Shown here piece by piece: positions 23,222-33,849 of a stretch of 64,000 bases of DNA; within the stretch, counting starts at the first letter, position 1; each line of letters opens with the position of its first letter. The stretch covers positions 1 through 64,000 of the forward strand of contig JABCPU010000106.1 of assembly GCA_016800925.1 (NCBI GenBank). The letters run 5' to 3'. Made by a program: the position numbers and the translations under genes. The notes beneath the pieces were generated by a model. It was not told the origin of the DNA. It saw only the letters and a program-made list of their open reading frames with translations, and did not search any database. The DNA is from Suillus spraguei (taxonomy: Eukaryota; Basidiomycota; Agaricomycetes; Boletales; Suillaceae).

Positions 23222-25207
23222 TTGCACAAAGCACTTGATCAACTAACACCATTTGAAATGTCTTTTCCCACTGCATACATCACTCCCATCACTGTTGCCA
23301 ACAATGACTCCGACTCCAATGCAGAAAACTACGGAACCCTTGCCACTGAAATCGACAACACCTCCTACATTGAAGCCACCCTTCTATGCGAAGGACATGC
23401 TCTCGAAATTGAGAGAATCCTCACCGCAAGAGGTGTTACAATCGTACGTGCCCCTATTCATTTTCTTATCTCATTTACCTAGTATATTACGTAACATGAC
23501 TCTGACTCATATGCTCAATGCATCTGTACTATAGCTGCCTTCCTTCTTTGGATATGCACTTACATTCTTATGACTCTCTTGGTCTGTGCGCACATATTGG
23601 CCTATTTAAGCACAGTGTACTTGTAGTAGATTCCCTACTTTAATCTTACTGGGTTTTACCTGGAATCTCCTTCGCTTAGGTCTCCAACCTAAGTCGTCTT
23701 GAATCGTCTCTAAGTCTAAGCACTCCTTAGCCTTAGTCTCTATTCTCGCGGATACCTCTTAGACTTGTCTTCGAGGCTGAACCCTTGATCGTACTCGGAA
23801 CGTGTTCCTTGTACTTTCACCTTGTTCTCTTTTGAACATTGTAAAGAACCCCAGCAGACCGACTGTGTCTTTTCACTGTCGCTGGTGACGCCACCCAGTT
23901 CGTAACAAGAGGTGCCTTCCTCGCTTTACTCCTTGTCAACATCATCCGCACTGCTGCCCTCATTGAAACCACCATCAATGAAACCACAGAAATCACATAT
24001 CGCCAGCGTATCTTACATCTACAAAAACGCATTCATTCTTATGCTATGCTGTTGCTTCCCATTCTTTTAAAAGCGATGTTGAAGAAGCTATTCACATCGT
24101 GGCCGAATGTCGAGCAGGTGTTGCTCGACCTCCCACTCCGCAAAGAGATACGGATCCACTTCCAATCCCTCCACCCTCTTCTTTGCACATGTATTCTAGT
24201 CTTGATGCCTTTACTGGCTTATATACAGATGTCCAAGAGATCGGACAGCTCACCAACGCAGTTATCGAAACTATCCAACAATCAGTTGCTGAAACAAGAA
24301 CGGCCAGAAACTTAGTCCAAGAAGCTATTACTGATCTGCAACAAACGTAAGCCGATCTCGCCTCTCCATGAACCCCATCTCCTATCGAACAACCGACCTC
24401 ACCGCCCCCCATTATAGTCTCCCTCAAGCATCCCGCATGGCTATACGAGCCCTGCACAGAAGGGCAGTGTGAAGCTGCAAAAATATTAGGGGTTCCTGTC
24501 GCTGAGTTGGTGGCACTCGGTCCTCGACTTCATGACCTTCATATTCATCCCCCTATGTCAATCCCAGCATCATTTGGTCCAATGGACCCCATCTCACCAG
24601 TCTTAGTAAAAGACTTCGGCATTACCTCCCCTTCATCTTCTAACAAACTTCTTGTGGTTGCTGAACGAGGGACCACTCCTGACATCCCAGTGTCCGCGTA
24701 CACACTCACCAGTAAACAACAGGTGCAACTGAGGCGAGACAATGCCTTTGCCTTAAAACGCATGACACAACGGAAGGGGAAGAAGCACACTAGATCCACT
24801 AGTCCCAAACCCATTATCTCACCATCACCCTTACACATGTCCACCTCTAACACTGATGAGAATATGAAGTGTCGAGTCTGTGGTATCACCAGGCATCGGC
24901 AAAAGAATTGCCCTGACTACCAGTGCCAAATTTGTCTGCGACACGCTCCTACCCATCTTTCTATCTACTGTCCCAAAGAGTTGGAACTCCTCCGTTTACG
25001 TTAATCTGGGAGGATGACGGGTTCTATGAAGTGCTTCGTTCTTGGGAACAACAGCGTCACGATGAGCGAACTCAAGCAGCACAGAGGCGGGATTCCAAAC
25101 GACGTGCCGGTGCTGAAGAAGCCGCATACATGAGGAGTGGGTCATTCCTTGATGAGGACTACGAGTATAGCGACGATCCCATTTATTATGCTAATCAGGA
25201 CAAGTAA
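23222..25207 (+). pseudogene. extra reading frame after integrase, with double CCHC-like fingers
   Basis: After chromodomain and before the 3' LTR a further coding region runs about 1.5 kb when the nested solo LTR (23,434-23,907) is left out; the frame ALEIERILTARG continues as AFLALLLVNIIRTAALIETT. A break near 24,068 shifts to DVEEAIHIVAECRAGVARPP, and a stop stands at about 24,348. The last part (24,507-25,004) holds CRVCGITRHRQKNCPDYQC followed by CLRHAPTHLSIYCP, i.e. cysteine/histidine knuckles. A final frame ends FLDEDYEYSDDPIYYANQDK at 25,207. I cannot name it; it may be a second nucleic-acid-binding protein of this lineage or captured host sequence. Confidence 0.6.
23434..23907 (+). 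repeat. nested solo LTR of the same gypsy family
   Basis: The 474-bp LTR (TGTTACAATCG..CAGTTCGTAACA) is flanked by AGAGG on both sides (23,429-23,433 and 23,908-23,912). Removing it with one AGAGG restores an open frame. It therefore landed in the element and recombined to a solo LTR. Confidence 0.9.
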
Positions 25208-25239
25208 AGTCGGTGACTTTACATATAAAACGGGGGTAA

Positions 25240-25676
25240 TGTTACAATTGTACGTGCCCCTATTCATTTTTCTTGTCTACTTCACTTTGTATATTACATA
25301 ACAAGACTCTGACTCATATGCTCAATGCATCTGTACTATAGTTGCCTTCCTTCTTTGGATATGCACTTACAAGTCTCATGTCTCTCTTGGTCCGTGCGCA
25401 CATATTGGCCTATTTAAGCACGTTGTATTACGCTTGTATACTTCACTTTAATCTTACTGGGTTTTACCTGGAATATCCTTTGCTTAGGTCTCCAACCTAA
25501 GTCGTCTTGAATCGTCTCTAAGTCTAAGCACTCCTTAGCCTTAGTCTCTACTCTCGTAGAACCTCTTAGACTTGTCTTTGAGGCCGAACCCTTGATAGTA
25601 CTCAGAACGGGTTCCTTGTACTTTCACCTTGTCCTCTTCTGGACATTGTAGAACTTCCCACCAGACCATCTGTGTC
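25240..25676 (+). repeat. 3' LTR, truncated
   Basis: It starts TGTTACAATTGTACGTGCCC straight after a G-rich tract and follows the 5' LTR up to ACCATCTGTGTC. There it is cut; the last ~38 bp (TTTTCACTGTCGCTGGTGAC onward) are replaced by a minisatellite. Confidence 0.85.
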
Positions 25677-25915
25677 AAGAGGGACCACCACGAAGGGCCA
25701 GGGAGGAACCACAAGAAAATGCCAGGGAGGAACCACAAGAAAATGCCAGGGAGGAACCACCACAATGGGCCAGGGAGGAACCACAAGAAAATCCAACTAT
25801 GAAGGGCCAGGGGGGAACCACAAGGAAATCCAAAAGGCCTGGGAGGGACCACAAGGAAAGGCCAGGGAGGGACCACCACGAGGGACAAGGGAGGAACCAC
25901 AAGGAAAGACACTGA
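25677..25915 (+). repeat. 24-bp minisatellite (AGGGAGGAACCACAAGAAAATGCC)-type
   Basis: About ten tandem units of AGGGAGGAACCACAAGAAAA type with variants CCACCACGAAGGGCC and CCACAAGGAAAGGCC. The strand is G/A-rich. It starts exactly at the broken end of the gypsy 3' LTR. Confidence 0.8.
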
Positions 25916-25932
25916 GTTCAAGAGGGTGGTGG

Positions 25933-26613
25933 TACTATCTGTTATGCTCATTTTGTGATGGTCCACTGTTTTGTGATTTTTGTCTACAGCACTCAAATTT
26001 AAAGCAATTACTTAGCTACTTCACTGGGTATGTTCTACATATTATACTAGCATATTCCATATGAAACAAAACAAAACCATTGAGAGATGGTGAAAATCGT
26101 GTTTTCAGCGTGACGCCTGCATAAATCACGATTCAGTGTCACCTGCTGTGGCTGCCGATGTCGGACATTAAATTTTACAGTGTGTAGCTGCAATCCATGA
26201 ACAGGTGAGCACTGGACATTTATAACTGAGTTTGTGGGGTGTTGCTGAGGCAAGCTATTGGTGTTTACTGATCCTGACTATGAGGACATCCAAGTGATCA
26301 CATTTTTTCACTCAACACACACATCCGGCAAGACAGTCCTTCGATGTAGCAATAATAAATATCTATTTCATACATTCCCTCAGTAATATTTTACACAACA
26401 GTAATAATTTGCATTCAGCTCTATATTTCTCCATACATACTATAGCTTGCAGGTTTACCACTAGCTAGTATGGCATCCCAATCAATTACTGTCAAAGTTC
26501 ACAAGTTGTCGAACGGGCTGTAAATTCGCCAAGTGTGACTGTCCGTTACTATTAGTGACATGAGTGTGACTCACAAAATAGTGGACCATCACAAACGAGC
26601 ATAATGGATAGTA
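25933..26613. mobile_element. MITE with about 45-bp inverted ends
   Basis: The left end TACTATCTGTTATGCTCATT (25,933) pairs with the right end CGAGCATAATGGATAGTA (26,596-26,613). Inward the match goes on as TTGTGATGGTCCACTGTTTT against AAATAGTGGACCATCACAAA. The interior (681 bp in all) has no coding signal. Ends and size suit a non-autonomous DNA transposon; I cannot fix the superfamily. Confidence 0.7.
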
Positions 26614-26638
26614 GTAGCAGTGAAACGAAGTTGAAAGG

Positions 26639-27262
26639 TGTTACAGTCGTACATGCCCCTATTCATTTTCCTTTCTATTCTTGTATATCACGTGATACGG
26701 AGCTTATTGCTCGGATACTTCCACTTCCATCAGACATCACATGACTATATGATTCAACCATACGTTGTCGACACGTCATATCATGTGATGTCATAAACTC
26801 CCATGACTCTATTCTCGGACTCAGCCGGTTTAGCATACGCGTACGCTAAACACGTGCTTTCATCCTTTACTCATGTGTTTCAACACGCTTGTACAATATA
26901 TGCCTTCCTCATTAGGATACGCATTTATATTCCCACGGTTACCTGGTCTGTGCGCACATATGTACCTATATAAGCACAGTGTACTTGTAGTAGATTCTTT
27001 ACTTTAATCTTACTGGGTTTTACCTGGAATATCCTTCGCTTAGGTCTCCAACCTAAGTCGTCTCTAAGTCTAAGCACTCCTTAGTCTTAGTCTCTATTCT
27101 CATAGAACCTCTTAGACTTGTCTTTGAGGCCGAACCCTTGATCGTACTCGGAACATGTTCCTTGTACTTTCACCTTGTCCTCTTCAAGACATTGTAAGAA
27201 CTTCCCAGCAGACCATCTGTGTCTTTTCACTGTCGCTGGCGACGCCATCCCAGTTCATAACA
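26639..27262 (+). repeat. solo LTR, long variant of the gypsy family
   Basis: It begins TGTTACAGTCGTACATGCCC and ends CCCAGTTCATAACA, with AAAGG on both sides (26,634-26,638 and 27,263-27,267). At 624 bp it is about 150 bp longer than the other LTRs. The 3' half matches them; the 5' half (U3) is different and contains the near-palindrome TTTAGCATACGCGTACGCTA at about 26,831. Confidence 0.85.
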
Positions 27263-27267
27263 AAAGG

Positions 27268-27411
27268 AACTTGTGTGAAATTTTCTGTCCTGCACAAACA
27301 ATGAACAAATAATGACAAATCAATTAGTAGCAGTGAACTGAAGTTGAAAGGGACTTGCATGAAATTTTCTGTCCTGCACAAACATGGAACAAATAATGAC
27401 AAATCAATTTC
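27268..27411 (+). repeat. tandem duplication of about 90 bp, first copy split by the solo LTR
   Basis: GTAGCAGTGAA.CGAAGTTGAAAGG (26,612-26,638), then GAACTTGTGTGAAATTTTCT and AACAAATAATGACAAATCAA (to 27,324), form copy one. Copy two, 27,325-27,411, repeats the whole order without the LTR. The LTR therefore arrived after, or independently of, the duplication. Confidence 0.75.
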
Positions 27412-27860
27412 AACCACTTGCGCTGCTCACATGATTTGGGGTTAGTCATGTGCATGACCTTAGATACCATTGTAATTCACGCAATATTTGAACCAATGTA
27501 TATAGCTTTGTAAGTCAAATATAAATGAGGGAATATGATATTGCTTAACAAACAGTACCTAAATACACTATCAGTTGTGATGGCACAAATTCATGACCTT
27601 GTTGGACACTCTCATAGGAATCTAAATTAGGTTAAAAATGCTAATGGCGCTTTCCATGATAAAGTCTTATATCAGTTGATGGTTCAAAAAATAAATGATG
27701 AAATATGGCATAAGTCAAGAAGTGTGACTTAACAATGCTATTGCACATTGATTGCTGTAACAGCACACTGTCATGATCTTGTCGTGAACTCCTCATGGTA
27801 AAATGAATTTTCAGAGATTCATGGCTATGTACCAAAAACTAATATTTATTGGCATATACA
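27412..27860. other. AT-rich stretch without a gene
   Basis: There are two loosely similar segments (about 27,525-27,605 and 27,680-27,800, both with ATATG..CTTAACAA and GTCATGA.CTTGT), suggesting an old duplication. No protein, RNA or clear element end is visible. Confidence 0.35.
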
Positions 27861-28335
27861 TGTCACAACCCACAAATGAATTAATGCAAGGGCAGAGACT
27901 AGGACTCAAACTAAGGTTATCACAAGAGAAGAGAGGAGCAAGGACATCTTGGATTGCTACAGATGTAGATACAAGAGGTTTGAACTAAAGAACTACTACA
28001 GCGAAACTAGCTAACTATATACACATATTGAAACTGAGATGTAAACTGAGTCTGAAACTACTAGCCAATCATAAAATAGAAGTAAGAATCGTACGATGTG
28101 ATAGTTGTGACATTGTTATGACGTTATATTCTAGAAGGTTCTAAGATCATGTGATACTATCTTATCTTATCTTATCCGATAGCATCATAGAAGATCTCTT
28201 CATCTTCATCAAAGAGTTCGGTTATAGAAGTGGACATAGGAATTTCAATGAGGTTAGGGTTTATCTTAGTGTTGGGTTTAGACACTTTAGGGAAATTGAG
28301 GAAAGAATAATGGTTTGTATTCAGAATTCGTGACA
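27861..28335 (+). repeat. solo LTR of a different family
   Basis: The 475-bp segment starts TGTCACAACCC and ends ATTCGTGACA. Both sides carry ATACA (27,856-27,860 and 28,336-28,340), a 5-bp target duplication. The ends TGTCAC/GTGACA are inverted. Its sequence is unlike the TGTTACA family nearby. Confidence 0.8.
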
Positions 28336-28369
28336 ATACATAGTCATATTCAGCCGTAGCATAATGATA

Positions 28370-31300
28370 CTATGCCTCACGGTGGAATCGTCACCCCCGA
28401 AAGTCGTCACGACCTAAATATCTCACTCAATTCTTACCTCTACACACAATTCAGAACTTGAGTCGATGTTTCTATCATGCACCTTTCATTGCGAGGTTGA
28501 ACAATCAATTTTTATTAAGAAACGGTGAAGTTCATTGAAAGCCGTCAAAGTCACGCTGGTGACAGCCAGCCGAGCGCTGCCGTGGCGGAGTTCTAAAAAA
28601 TACTACCACTGGCTGTTGACTGGCTGTGACGACTTTTCAGTGAGCTGACACATTCAGGCATGGTTCGCCCAAAAGGCAAATCACGAGAGTCGCGTGATCC
28701 CACTTATGAGCAGCGGATCCAGACTGCCATCCAGGGGATTACAACCAAGGTCTACAAGACCATCAAAGAAGCCGCATTGGCCAATAATGTAAGCTAGTAT
28801 TTTGCCCTCTCCGAGTCACTGTTTTAATAACTCTCATGATTTTATCAAACTAGATACCTCGCACAACTTTGGGTGAACGGTACTCAGGGGAACATAAACC
28901 ACGTCGCGAGGCACATGTAGGTCAGCAGATCCTCACGCCTGCACAAGAGCAGACCATTCTCGACTGGTGCAACCTTAATTCATCAATGGCCAAGCCTCTT
29001 CACCCAAAGCAGTTACGTGCTCAGGTTTTTGATCTCACTGGTCATTATCCAGGACACAACTGGCACTATGGCTTTCTACGCCGGCACCCTGCTCTTTGTA
29101 TGTCAAAACCACGTGGGCTAGATCCCAAGCGCAGCCAGAACTTCAACAAGGCTACGATTGGGGAGTTCTTTGACATGCGGAAGCAGCTCGAGGTCAAATA
29201 TAAGGGCATTCCGCCAGAGCATCATTGGAATATGGATGAAAAGGGTAATCAGATGGGGGGTGGAAGGAAGAATGATGGAAGCAAGTTCATCTTTGCTAGA
29301 GAGGATGTGAATCGGTACCGGACGCACAGTGATAACCTAGAGCTTGTAACAATTATCGAGTGCATTTCTGCTGCAGGAGTTAGAATGCCACCCTGGTTTG
29401 TTCTTACTGATGGGCCACCTCCGGACCTACGAGATCTCAAAGATCAAGTTGGAGGGTGAGTGAACATGATCATCTGATTACTGTGGTCTTATCTAGTGAA
29501 CTTAATGAAACAGCTTCTCGACATCACCATCAGGATGGACAGATCGTGAGATTGCCGAAAAGTGGTTCTCAGAACTCTTTGTTCCTTTCGCAGAGAAACA
29601 CCGTGTCGATCCAGAAAAACCCATTGTTCTTACCTATGATGGGCATGACTCACATGAAACGGACAAGATGAAGAGGGCCGCATATAAGCATGGTGTCATC
29701 TGTCATGCATTCCCTTCGAAGGTGACCCATAAAATGCAGCCACTTGATGTGGGCGTATTTTCATCTGTGCAACGTGCCTGGTCCAAGCACTGTGATAAAT
29801 GTCTCGCTGAGGGCATCGAAATCGATCGTTACAATTTCATTCATGAATATATGTCCACCCAGAATGCCATCACTCCCGAGCTCATCAAAAACGCGTTCAA
29901 AAAGACTGGATTGTACCCCCTTGACCCTTCAGTTTTCACGGAGCGAGATTTTGCACCAAGCATGGCGTCATCATCCAAAGCCCACATGCCACCATCTTAT
30001 CCTACCGAAGTTCCATCCTCACCGTTTTCCTTCACAAGTGACACGGAAATGGATGTTGATGAAGATTATATCCCCGGCAATGACTCGGAGGACTCGGAAG
30101 ATGGAAACGGCAGTGACATTGAGCTGGAATCTGATGGTGAGAGCATAGACATAGACGAACAGGAGACCGATGAAGAAAATACCGCTGACGTGACCACAAC
30201 TGATGATCCGGAGCTAGCAGCTGCACCCGTCTCAATACAATCTTCTCCCCAGCCACTGGCATCCTCCTCAACAACGCACAGCAACGAATCTGCTACTCAT
30301 GTCACCCGGTCTTCCTCACCATTATCAGAACCTCTCCCAGTCCCTTTCCTGCCCCCTTACAGCCATGCCATGTCTTTATCCAAGGATGCACTGTGGAACC
30401 AACTTCAGCGGATGTATCACGACAATAAAAAACTCCTTGAAATCATCCGAATGCTTACCGCGCAGCTCCAATCTGCGAACGCACATTGTACGCTTGGCCA
30501 GCGAGCATTATCCGAGTCAAACACACAGCTGGCCAATCAGAAGAAGAAACGGACGAGGAAATCCGTCAAATTACGATCGCGCTTCGTCACACTGCCCGAA
30601 CTCGAGGAAGATTTTAATAAACATGAAGCAGAACAACGCGAGAAGGAGAAAGCCGAAGCCGAGAAGCAAGCCAAGAAAAAGGCTGATGACAGCGCTCGAC
30701 TTACTCGAATCGAGCACGACATCACAATGAAAACCTTTGATGCCTTATCTTCTTATCGACTCAAGGATGATTTTATCGCCATTGCTGGCGCTCTGGGGCT
30801 TTCTCGCGAGGGGACCGTTGCAACTCTCACTTCGAGAATCAAGGAGTACATTGCCGACCCACCTAATGCTCATCTGGCCAACAACCCACGATTTTCAGCT
30901 CTGTTTGGCAATGGCAGAACGCGCGCGAGAAACGCCACATCAGCAACTGACAATTCAACTACCATCAGCGCTGCACCCATTGAAATTCCACCCATTCCAG
31001 CACTACCTGCCAATAGCTCTCATTATTCTTCTCGCGAACATCCTAATGATTCTAACATAAATAGTCCTGATCCACGCCATGAAATACCTTACAATCCTCC
31101 TGTACATCCAACTCGCAGCAACATACCAGCATCTCAGCAATTTTCCGGACATTTTACTTCACACCAGCATCAAGTTCATTTGCCTCATCATGGACCACAT
31201 AGTTCTCATTCTCATGAAGCATTTCCTGCACCATACAGCCATTATAATTACAACCACATCCCCTACAATACTCCACGTCACACCAACCAATCATAATTTT

Positions 31301-31420
31301 TGACCTGTAACAATTTTTTTAGGCGTTGCCGAGCGGAATTTGAAAGCGGCAGCAGTGAACTGCTGTGACAAAAGTGTGACTGACGACTTTCGGGGGTGAC
31401 GATTCCACCGTGAGGCATAG
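28370..31420 (+). mobile_element. structurally complete pogo-type DNA transposon
   Basis: The 3,051-bp element has perfect 40-bp inverted ends (28,370-28,409 and 31,381-31,420, starting CTATGCCTCACGG). It is bounded on each side by the dinucleotide TA (28,368-28,369 and 31,421-31,422), the Tc1/mariner-pogo target duplication. One transposase gene fills it with no frame break once two short introns are removed. The perfect ends suggest recent movement and possible activity. Confidence 0.9.
28660..31296 (+). CDS. pogo/DDE_1 transposase with C-terminal SAP-like domain
   Basis: Three exons (28,660-28,788; 28,854-29,455; 29,514-31,296) give 837 residues. It should bind the element's ends and cut and paste it in the nucleus. 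The start at 28,660 is the first ATG in frame (MVRPKGKSRESRDPT). Residues about 20-130 form the pogo-type helix-turn-helix and CENP-B-like DNA-binding region (TPAQEQTILDWCNLNSSMAK). The DDE core shows Asp residues in HHWNMDEKGNQ, LTYDGHDSHET and MQPLDVGVFSS. After it come an acidic Ser-rich linker (about 395-480), a coiled-coil (EAEQREKEKAEAEKQAKKKA) and a SAP-like segment (DDFIAIAGALGLSREGTVAT). The last ~130 residues are low-complexity, His/Ser/Pro-rich. No residue of the triad appears missing. Confidence 0.88.
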
Positions 31421-31422
31421 TA

Positions 31423-33849
31423 TAATCCTATACTTCTCACAACTACAAAATCGAGGACTCATGAATTCACTGATGTATTTGTGTTCATGCATTATCCTCT
31501 ACAAAGTAGAAAGTGGGTGACTATCCATAGGCTAAATATCTTATAACGGACTTTGAAACTTATTTGCAAAAGATAATCTGTATAGAATACTAAACCATAA
31601 TGCATGTGGAATCAAGCAACGTGTATTTTCCAAGTATTTTTTCAGTAAGAACTCTGATGGATCTACTACTACAGTATACTCTGGTGAACGATGCAGAAGA
31701 GATGGCATTTCTCGATGATGACAAAGAAGATGCAAGAATGTTAGTAGCCATGCTGGTTGCCGAGGCGATTCTCGAAGCTCTCAGTCATAGATAGCGAAAA
31801 AGACCCTGTGGTGGTTGCAGTAATACATTGGCACACACATGTACATCAAGGCAATTAACAAGAAGAAAAAACTTCACTGAAGCTTAAAAGATGGATGGTG
31901 CTTGTTACTGGACAGATACATGCAGATTGAGGTCGGCATTGCAACACTTGCCAAAGCTAAAGACGAGTAGGGAAGGAACCTAAGTTGTGGATTAGTCAGC
32001 GGAGTTAGTGGCCCAAAATGGCCTAAAACAGATATAATCCGTCGGATTAATCTGTAAGGGGGGGGCCCATTTAGAGTTTATAAGAGGGCCAAGGAAATAA
32101 TGTTTTGCAAATTCTTCCCAAATGAACAGCCGCATCGCGGCACGACTTCCTTAAATGGTTTTTTAATTCTATTTTCGTTCACTCCGCATTATTTGAGCCT
32201 ACGGATAGTCACCCAGTGACACGTAAGTAGGTGTTAGATGAAACGATAAATAATAAGTCATCAATTAGTGATGTTCCGGCCCAGCTTCAAGCCCCGGGCC
32301 AGCCGAAGCCAGCCGAGGCTCAAGCCGCGGCTTGGCGCTAAGTACTGAGTATGTAGTACTCTGCTACCATCCCGAAACACATTAACTTCCAATGTTTCAA
32401 AAAGCATGTTACCATTCTACTGACGTTATTTAGTAAAGGTGGTCGCTCCACAACAGATCACGAGCCTGCGAGTGTTGACGGGTGAAGCCGGGCCTTCGTA
32501 GCGTTGCCATGTGGAGATCCTCCCCACAGTGCATCCTCCATAGCAAAGCACTGTGGCCCGTGCGTCCCTCTTAAGACGGGACTTCGAAGATTCTCGCTCG
32601 CCTCGTTTTCTCTTCTCAATTCCATCTTCCTGTGCGACGCGCGTTCGATTTTTTCGACCCCACCATCCCATCTTCATCCTAGCGTTGTTTTTTGTTTGGA
32701 CTTGTGTCTCCTTCAGGCCCGAGGGCTGCTCACGTCCTAGATAAAAACACGCTCAAAAGGTTTGTCTTTTGTTCTCGTATCCCGATTCTCAATTTTAGTC
32801 TTCAAGACTCTGCGGTCTTGTCTTGTCGCCTTATCCGAGGGGCAGAAATTTGTGGAGGTATGTTTCAACAATTTAAGGTAACCGCAACCGGCGTTACCTT
32901 ATGCTTATGTTTCATGATATTTAGTTTGTGACGCGACGCTTTGGAATTCTTCAGAAAAAAATCAATGTGTGATTATTGATAAGCCATCAAAAAACTCACA
33001 TTGATTTTTTTTCCGTCTTCACTGCACCAAGTTGGTACACTAGTACTTGCCATGCTCAATTATCATCTTTAGATTAACAATAGATACACTACAAACCTTG
33101 ATCAATCTCCGATCGATGTGATAATTGCATTGCCAGATCTCCCTGAACCCGCCACAAGTGATAGGACAGTCTGCGTCATGATTCTGAATATGATGGAACC
33201 TCCATTTGACGTAAAGATCGCGACCGTGTATGGTCCTCTGTACACAAAATGCTATGCTTTTATGAAGTACGAAATATCCTTGACTCGCGGAAGTCTCTAC
33301 AGATGGGTCCATTTCATGCTTGCGTAGTCTGCTCAAGTCATCACGCTGGTAGCGGAAGCAGCGTTGTGGCGCCTTTTAGCTATATCCTTCGACTTGGAAT
33401 GTCCTTGGCGATATACTGTGAGAGGTCTTTCCAAGGAGCATTACTCCAGGGAAGAAATCGTCAGATTCATCATTACGAACATGGAGAACTCTGCTCGTGC
33501 AGGAAGACGACGTAAGGAGTTCACTGGGTTGGCTGGGCAAACAGGGTAGCTGTGATCCTACCGTAGGGAAAGGTCTACGCGGCGGAGGGGGTAGACAGTT
33601 TCATCTTCGGCTTACGATGCACAATAGCAGAATGAACTATTGCATCAGGCTACAATAATAGCGTTAGTAGAGTGCTACAGACGAGTACAAGAAATTTGCA
33701 TACATTAAATGTATCAGAAAGCAGTGGATTTCCAGGTGCACTGGCCTGTAAAAAAATGTCAATGTACCAACAATAGTAGCATTTTGAGTTGGTTGCGCAC
33801 TCTAACTTGTTGTGCGGGCCGAACGATAGCAATGATGTCAGGTACTGGT
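31423..33849. other. 2.4 kb without a confident gene
   Basis: This lies between the pogo element and the WD40 relic. Several open frames exist, the best being 33,118-33,327 (+, 69 residues, IALPDLPEPATSDRTVCVMI) and 33,364-33,549 (+). None has a recognised domain, and I could not link them by convincing introns. A small GC-rich direct repeat (CAGCCGAAGCCAGCCGAGGC) sits at 32,300. The stretch 32,460-32,900 has promoter-like mixed composition but no assignable transcript. A short unrecognised gene cannot be excluded. Confidence 0.3.
32955..33011. repeat. 15-bp perfect hairpin
   Basis: AAAAAAATCAATGTG (32,955-32,969) and CACATTGATTTTTTT (32,997-33,011) pair perfectly around a 27-base loop. It could be a tiny MITE or a transcript structure; there is no neighbouring gene that would make it a terminator. 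Confidence 0.6.

Larger units (their letters stand above)
17694..25676 (+). mobile_element. Ty3/gypsy chromovirus, nearly complete, frames broken
   Basis: A 474-bp 5' LTR (17,694-18,167) is followed by leader, gag, CCHC, protease, RT, RNase H, integrase, chromodomain, an extra CCHC-bearing reading frame, a purine tract (AAAACGGGGG, 25,228-25,237) and a 3' LTR (25,240 to about 25,676). The 3' LTR lacks its last ~38 bp. A solo LTR of the same family is nested at 23,434-23,907. The two outer LTRs differ at only about seven positions over about 437 bp, so the insertion is young. Yet gag-pol has many frame breaks; either it moved with help from other copies or part of the breaks are assembly indels. 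Confidence 0.85.

Noticed and set aside
25541..25996. Minus-strand frame of 151 codons with LVVPPW/FLWFLPG repeats
   Set aside because: It is the reverse reading of the 24-bp minisatellite and the LTR end.
27861..28112. A shorter element ending at GTTGTGACA near 28,112
   Set aside because: Its flanks do not match, whereas the longer form ending at 28,335 has ATACA on both sides.
33118..33549. Two plus-strand frames that might form a small gene
   Set aside because: No domain, no convincing intron link and no similarity I recognise; left as unassigned.
32460..33600. Possible tRNA or small structural RNA
   Set aside because: I looked for T-loop and anticodon-arm patterns and found none that fold; only the 15-bp hairpin remained.
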